DNA from: Clostridia bacterium | GTDB lineage: Bacteria > Bacillota > Clostridia > Oscillospirales > CAG-272 | Assembly: GCA_017395715.1 (NCBI GenBank) | Contig: JAFQNZ010000034.1 | Location: 1 to 10,234 of the forward strand | Reading direction: 5' to 3' | DNA length: 10,234 nt | Shown: positions 7,662 through 10,234 of the stretch, in pieces | How the letters are laid out: each line of letters starts with the position of its first letter | How positions within the stretch are numbered: position 1 is the first letter of the stretch | Program-made: the position numbers and the translations under genes | Notes under the pieces: generated by a model | What the model was told of the DNA's origin: nothing | Database searches by the model: none | What the model saw: the letters and a program-made list of their open reading frames with translations, nothing else

Positions 7662-7725
7662 AAAAAAAGAAAGCTGATGCAGTTTTTTTGAAAAAGAATA
7701 AAAACGTACGGATGGCTGTTTTTCC

Positions 7726-7754
7726 TTGACAAAGTTCGACAGAGGGGGTATAAT
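7726..7754 (+). promoter_or_regulatory. Sigma-A promoter of the fumarase-malic enzyme operon
   Basis: A perfect TTGACA (-35, 7726-7731) and a perfect TATAAT (-10, 7749-7754) are separated by 17 bases, the spacer ending in five G. It is divergent from the sigma-F-type promoter about 65 bases away. Transcription would start about 30 bases before the fumarase ATG. Confidence 0.92.
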
Positions 7755-7793
7755 CTAATTATCTTGATTAACAGATATGAGGCAATCAATACG

Positions 7794-9161
7794 ATGGAAT
7801 ACAGAATCGAACACGACTCAATGGGCGAGGTCAAGGTGCCGAGCGATGCACTTTGGGGCGCGCAGACACAGCGCTCATTTGAAAATTTCAAGATCGGCGA
7901 GGAAAAGATGCCGAAAGAGATCATTCACGCCTTCGGGCTTTTGAAGGGGGCGGCGGCGCTTGCCAATCGCGCGCTTGTGCCAAAGCGCATGAGCGACGAA
8001 AAAAGTGCCGCGATCGTAAAAGCCGCCGAGCGGGTGGCAAGCGGGGCGCTTGATGCTTCGTTTCCGCTTGCGGTGTGGCAGACCGGAAGCGGTACGCAGT
8101 CCAACATGAACGCCAACGAGGTGATTGCCAATTACGCGGCGCGCAACCTTGGTGTGACACTTCACCCGAACGATGACGTGAATATGTCGCAATCTTCTAA
8201 CGATACCTTTCCCACCGCCATGCATCTTGCGGCGGTGATTGCTGTGAAAGAGCGGCTTTTGCCCGCGATTGACGAAGCAATCCGCGTGCTTTGCCGTTTG
8301 GAACAAGAAAACGAGGGCTTTGTCAAATCGGCAAGAACGCATTTGCAGGATGCTGTGCCGATTGCCTTTTCGCAGGAAATCTACGGCTGGCGGGGGCTTC
8401 TTTGTGAAGCGAAAGCCATGATCGAAAACAGCCTTGCGCCGCTTTCTTCGCTTGCCATCGGTGCGACTGCCGTGGGTACGGGACTCAATGCGCCAAAAGG
8501 CTTTGGAGATGCTGTGGCAAAGATACTATCCGAGAAAGCGGGGCATCCTTTTGTGAGTGCGGAGAATAAATTCCATGCGCTCTCTTCCAAAGATGCGTTT
8601 GTTTTTTCACACGGTGCGCTCAAGGCGCTTGCTGCCAATCTTTTGAAGCTTGCCAACGATATTCGCTGGCTTGCCTCCGGACCGCGCGTGGGACTCGGTG
8701 AGATCTCGATTCCCGAAAACGAGCCCGGTTCGTCCATTATGCCGGGCAAGGTCAATCCCACCCAATGCGAGGCGTTGACCATGGTGGCAGTGCAGGTGAT
8801 GGGCAATGATACTGCCATTGGCGTGGCGGCATCGCAGGGCAATTTCCAGCTCAACGTCTTCATGCCCGTGATTGCTTACAATTATTTGCAGTCGGTCAAA
8901 CTGCTTGCCGACGGGCTGACTTCTTTTGTTAAAAACTGCCTTGTGGGTGTGGTTGCCAACCGAGAAAAGATGAAAGAAAATCTCGATCGCTCTTTGATGC
9001 TTGTCACCGCGCTGAATCCCCATATCGGCTATGAAAATGCCGCAAGGGTTGCCAAAAAAGCTTATGCGGAAAATCTTTCGCTCAAAGAAGCGTGCCTTGC
9101 GCTTGGCTATTTGACTAAAGAAGAATTTGATGCCGTGTTTCACCCCGAAACGATGGTATGA
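7794..9161 (+). CDS. fumC: Class II fumarate hydratase (fumarase C)
   Basis: The enzyme interconverts fumarate and L-malate in the cytoplasm. It is an iron-free homotetramer of the fumarase/aspartase superfamily. The 455-residue length is normal. Visible signatures are WGAQTQRS (21-28), GSGTQSNMN (98-106), HPNDDVNMSQSSND (124-137), ARTHLQDAVP with the catalytic-site His183, and the superfamily signature GSSIMPGKVNP (311-321), whose mobile loop supplies the catalytic serine. HPNDDVN and the overall pattern favour fumarase over aspartase or argininosuccinate lyase. Start: ATG 7794 gives the canonical N-terminus MEYRIEHDSMGEVKVP, with TGAGG eleven bases upstream. The open frame extends to a TTG at 7764, but that would add ten atypical residues. 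Malic enzyme follows 17 bases downstream in the same operon. Confidence 0.95.
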   Translation: MEYRIEHDSMGEVKVPSDALWGAQTQRSFENFKIGEEKMPKEIIHAFGLLKGAAALANRALVPKRMSDEKSAAIVKAAERVASGALDASFPLAVWQTGSGTQSNMNANEVIANYAARNLGVTLHPNDDVNMSQSSNDTFPTAMHLAAVIAVKERLLPAIDEAIRVLCRLEQENEGFVKSARTHLQDAVPIAFSQEIYGWRGLLCEAKAMIENSLAPLSSLAIGATAVGTGLNAPKGFGDAVAKILSEKAGHPFVSAENKFHALSSKDAFVFSHGALKALAANLLKLANDIRWLASGPRVGLGEISIPENEPGSSIMPGKVNPTQCEALTMVAVQVMGNDTAIGVAASQGNFQLNVFMPVIAYNYLQSVKLLADGLTSFVKNCLVGVVANREKMKENLDRSLMLVTALNPHIGYENAARVAKKAYAENLSLKEACLALGYLTKEEFDAVFHPETMV

Positions 9162-9178
9162 TACAAGAGGATAAGACA

Positions 9179-10234
9179 ATGGATTACAGCAAAGCATCTT
9201 TAGAAAAACACGAAGAATGGCAGGGTAAAATTGAGGTGAAAAGCCGTGCGCCGATTGTGACGCGCGAGGATCTTTCCTTAGCGTACACCCCCGGCGTTGC
9301 CGCCCCTTGCCTTGCAATTCAAAAGGATATTGAAAAATCATACACCTTAACGCGCCGCAAGAATCTTGTGGCGGTGGTGACCGACGGCTCGGCGGTTTTG
9401 GGTCTTGGCAACATTGGCCCCGAAGCGGGTATGCCCGTGATGGAGGGCAAATGCGTACTGTTCAAAGAGTTTGCCGATGTGGATGCCTTTCCGCTTTGCA
9501 TCAAAAGCCAGGACACCGATGAGATCGTGAGAACGGTGTATTTGCTTTCGGGCTCGTTTGGCGGGGTGAATCTTGAGGATATTGCCGCGCCGCGTTGCTT
9601 TGAAATTGAAAGAAAGCTCAAAGAAGTCTGTGATATTCCGATCTTTCACGACGATCAGCACGGCACTGCCATTGTGGTTGCCGCGGCGCTCATCAATGCC
9701 TTGAAGGTGGTCAAGAAAGAGATCGGCAAGGTACGCGTGGTGATCAACGGCGCGGGCTCTGCCGGCATTGCCATTGCCAAGCATCTGATGAATATGGGTG
9801 TTTGCCACATGACGCTGGTAGACAGAGTCGGCATTCTGTGTGAAGGAGAAGATTATGACAACCCCGCGCACACCGAAATTGCCGCCATGACCAACCGCGA
9901 AAAACAAAAGGGAACACTTGCCACAGCACTTGTGGGTGCTGATATTTTCATCGGCGTTTCCGCACCGAATCTTGTGAGCGAAGATATGATCAAACGTATG
10001 GCGAAAGATCCGATCGTTTTCCCGATGGCAAATCCCACGCCTGAGATCATGCCCGACCTTGCCAAGGCGGCGGGGGCTGCCGTGGTGGGCACAGGACGCT
10101 CTGACTATCCGAACCAGATCAACAATCTGCTTGCTTTTCCCGGTGTGTTCCGTGGCGCGCTTGACTGCCGCGCCAAGGAGATCAACGAAGAGATGAAAGT
10201 GGCGGCATCGCTTGCACTTGCCGAATACATTCCC
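9179..10234 (+). CDS. NAD-type malic enzyme (malate dehydrogenase, oxaloacetate-decarboxylating), 3' end beyond the window
   Basis: The enzyme oxidatively decarboxylates L-malate to pyruvate and CO2 with reduction of NAD(P). The frame is open for 352 codons to the window edge; the short bacterial form is about 390-410 residues, so about 40-60 are missing. Visible motifs are YTPGVA (36-41, catalytic Tyr36), GPEAGMPVMEGKCVLF (80-95, catalytic Lys91), the acidic NLED (131-134), FHDDQHGTA (157-164, divalent-metal ligands), the Rossmann loop GAGSAG (191-196) with Asp215 at the end of the second strand (favouring NAD), and NPTPEI. Start ATG has AGAGG eight bases upstream. Lying 17 bases after fumC on the same strand, it completes a fumarate-malate-pyruvate route. 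No internal stop is seen. Confidence 0.94.
   Translation, partial: MDYSKASLEKHEEWQGKIEVKSRAPIVTREDLSLAYTPGVAAPCLAIQKDIEKSYTLTRRKNLVAVVTDGSAVLGLGNIGPEAGMPVMEGKCVLFKEFADVDAFPLCIKSQDTDEIVRTVYLLSGSFGGVNLEDIAAPRCFEIERKLKEVCDIPIFHDDQHGTAIVVAAALINALKVVKKEIGKVRVVINGAGSAGIAIAKHLMNMGVCHMTLVDRVGILCEGEDYDNPAHTEIAAMTNREKQKGTLATALVGADIFIGVSAPNLVSEDMIKRMAKDPIVFPMANPTPEIMPDLAKAAGAAVVGTGRSDYPNQINNLLAFPGVFRGALDCRAKEINEEMKVAASLALAEYIP

Noticed and set aside
7661..7690. A-run/T-run hairpin (CTGATGCAG flanked by A7 and T7) as a terminator
   Set aside because: Pairing needs a five-base bulge and a three-base GC core. The region lies between divergent promoters where no transcript needs to end.
7764..7793. Upstream TTG start for fumarase
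   Set aside because: It would begin only about 10 bases after the -10 box, near the expected transcription start, leaving no room for a ribosome-binding site, and would add ten residues not typical of fumarases. ATG 7794 gives the standard N-terminus.
9347..9907. 186-codon minus-strand frame opposite malic enzyme
   Set aside because: It is antisense to a frame carrying all malic-enzyme motifs and has no convincing ribosome site or family match.

Overview
The window looks like a chromosomal core region of an anaerobic, spore-forming clostridial (Firmicutes) bacterium of medium G+C. This rests on a PerR repressor followed by rubrerythrin (anaerobe oxidative-stress defence), a 2-hydroxyacyl-CoA-dehydratase/activase-family protein, a type III glutamine synthetase, an ECF sigma factor paired with a single-pass membrane protein, and a SpoIIQ-like LytM protein behind a good match to a forespore sigma-F promoter. 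No mobile element, CRISPR array, tRNA or rRNA was seen. No gene-free stretch exceeds about 210 bases.

Layout, left to right. (1) 1-1240, + strand: the C-terminal part of a COG3581-like iron-sulfur protein. Its 5' end is unresolved, with in-frame stops, no ribosome site, and possibly a frameshift. It ends at a strong terminator. (2) 1296-2374, + strand: a consensus sigma-A promoter flanked by two copies of a candidate operator, then perR and rubrerythrin. (3) 2423-4422, - strand: an ECF sigma factor and a translationally coupled membrane protein (probable anti-sigma/sensor), converging on rubrerythrin and sharing one bidirectional terminator with it. (4) 4551-6632, - strand: glnN, with its own promoter, its own terminator and a spaced direct-repeat array upstream. 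(5) 6841-7599, - strand: the spoIIQ-like gene with a candidate sigma-F promoter. (6) 7726-10234, + strand: a divergent sigma-A promoter driving class II fumarase and an NAD-type malic enzyme that runs off the window.

How the parts work together. PerR probably senses peroxide and controls itself and the downstream peroxide-reducing rubrerythrin. The ECF pair forms a cell-surface signalling unit and may be autoregulated. GlnN assimilates ammonium. Fumarase and malic enzyme together link fumarate, malate and pyruvate. SpoIIQ would act at the engulfing forespore membrane.

Most genes belong to well-known families. The points worth a second look are regulatory (paired operators around the perR promoter, the sigma-F promoter, the ECF-type promoter, the glnN repeat array), together with the broken-looking 5' end of the first gene and the unidentified external domain of the sigma partner. 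I did not find a convincing wholly new system.
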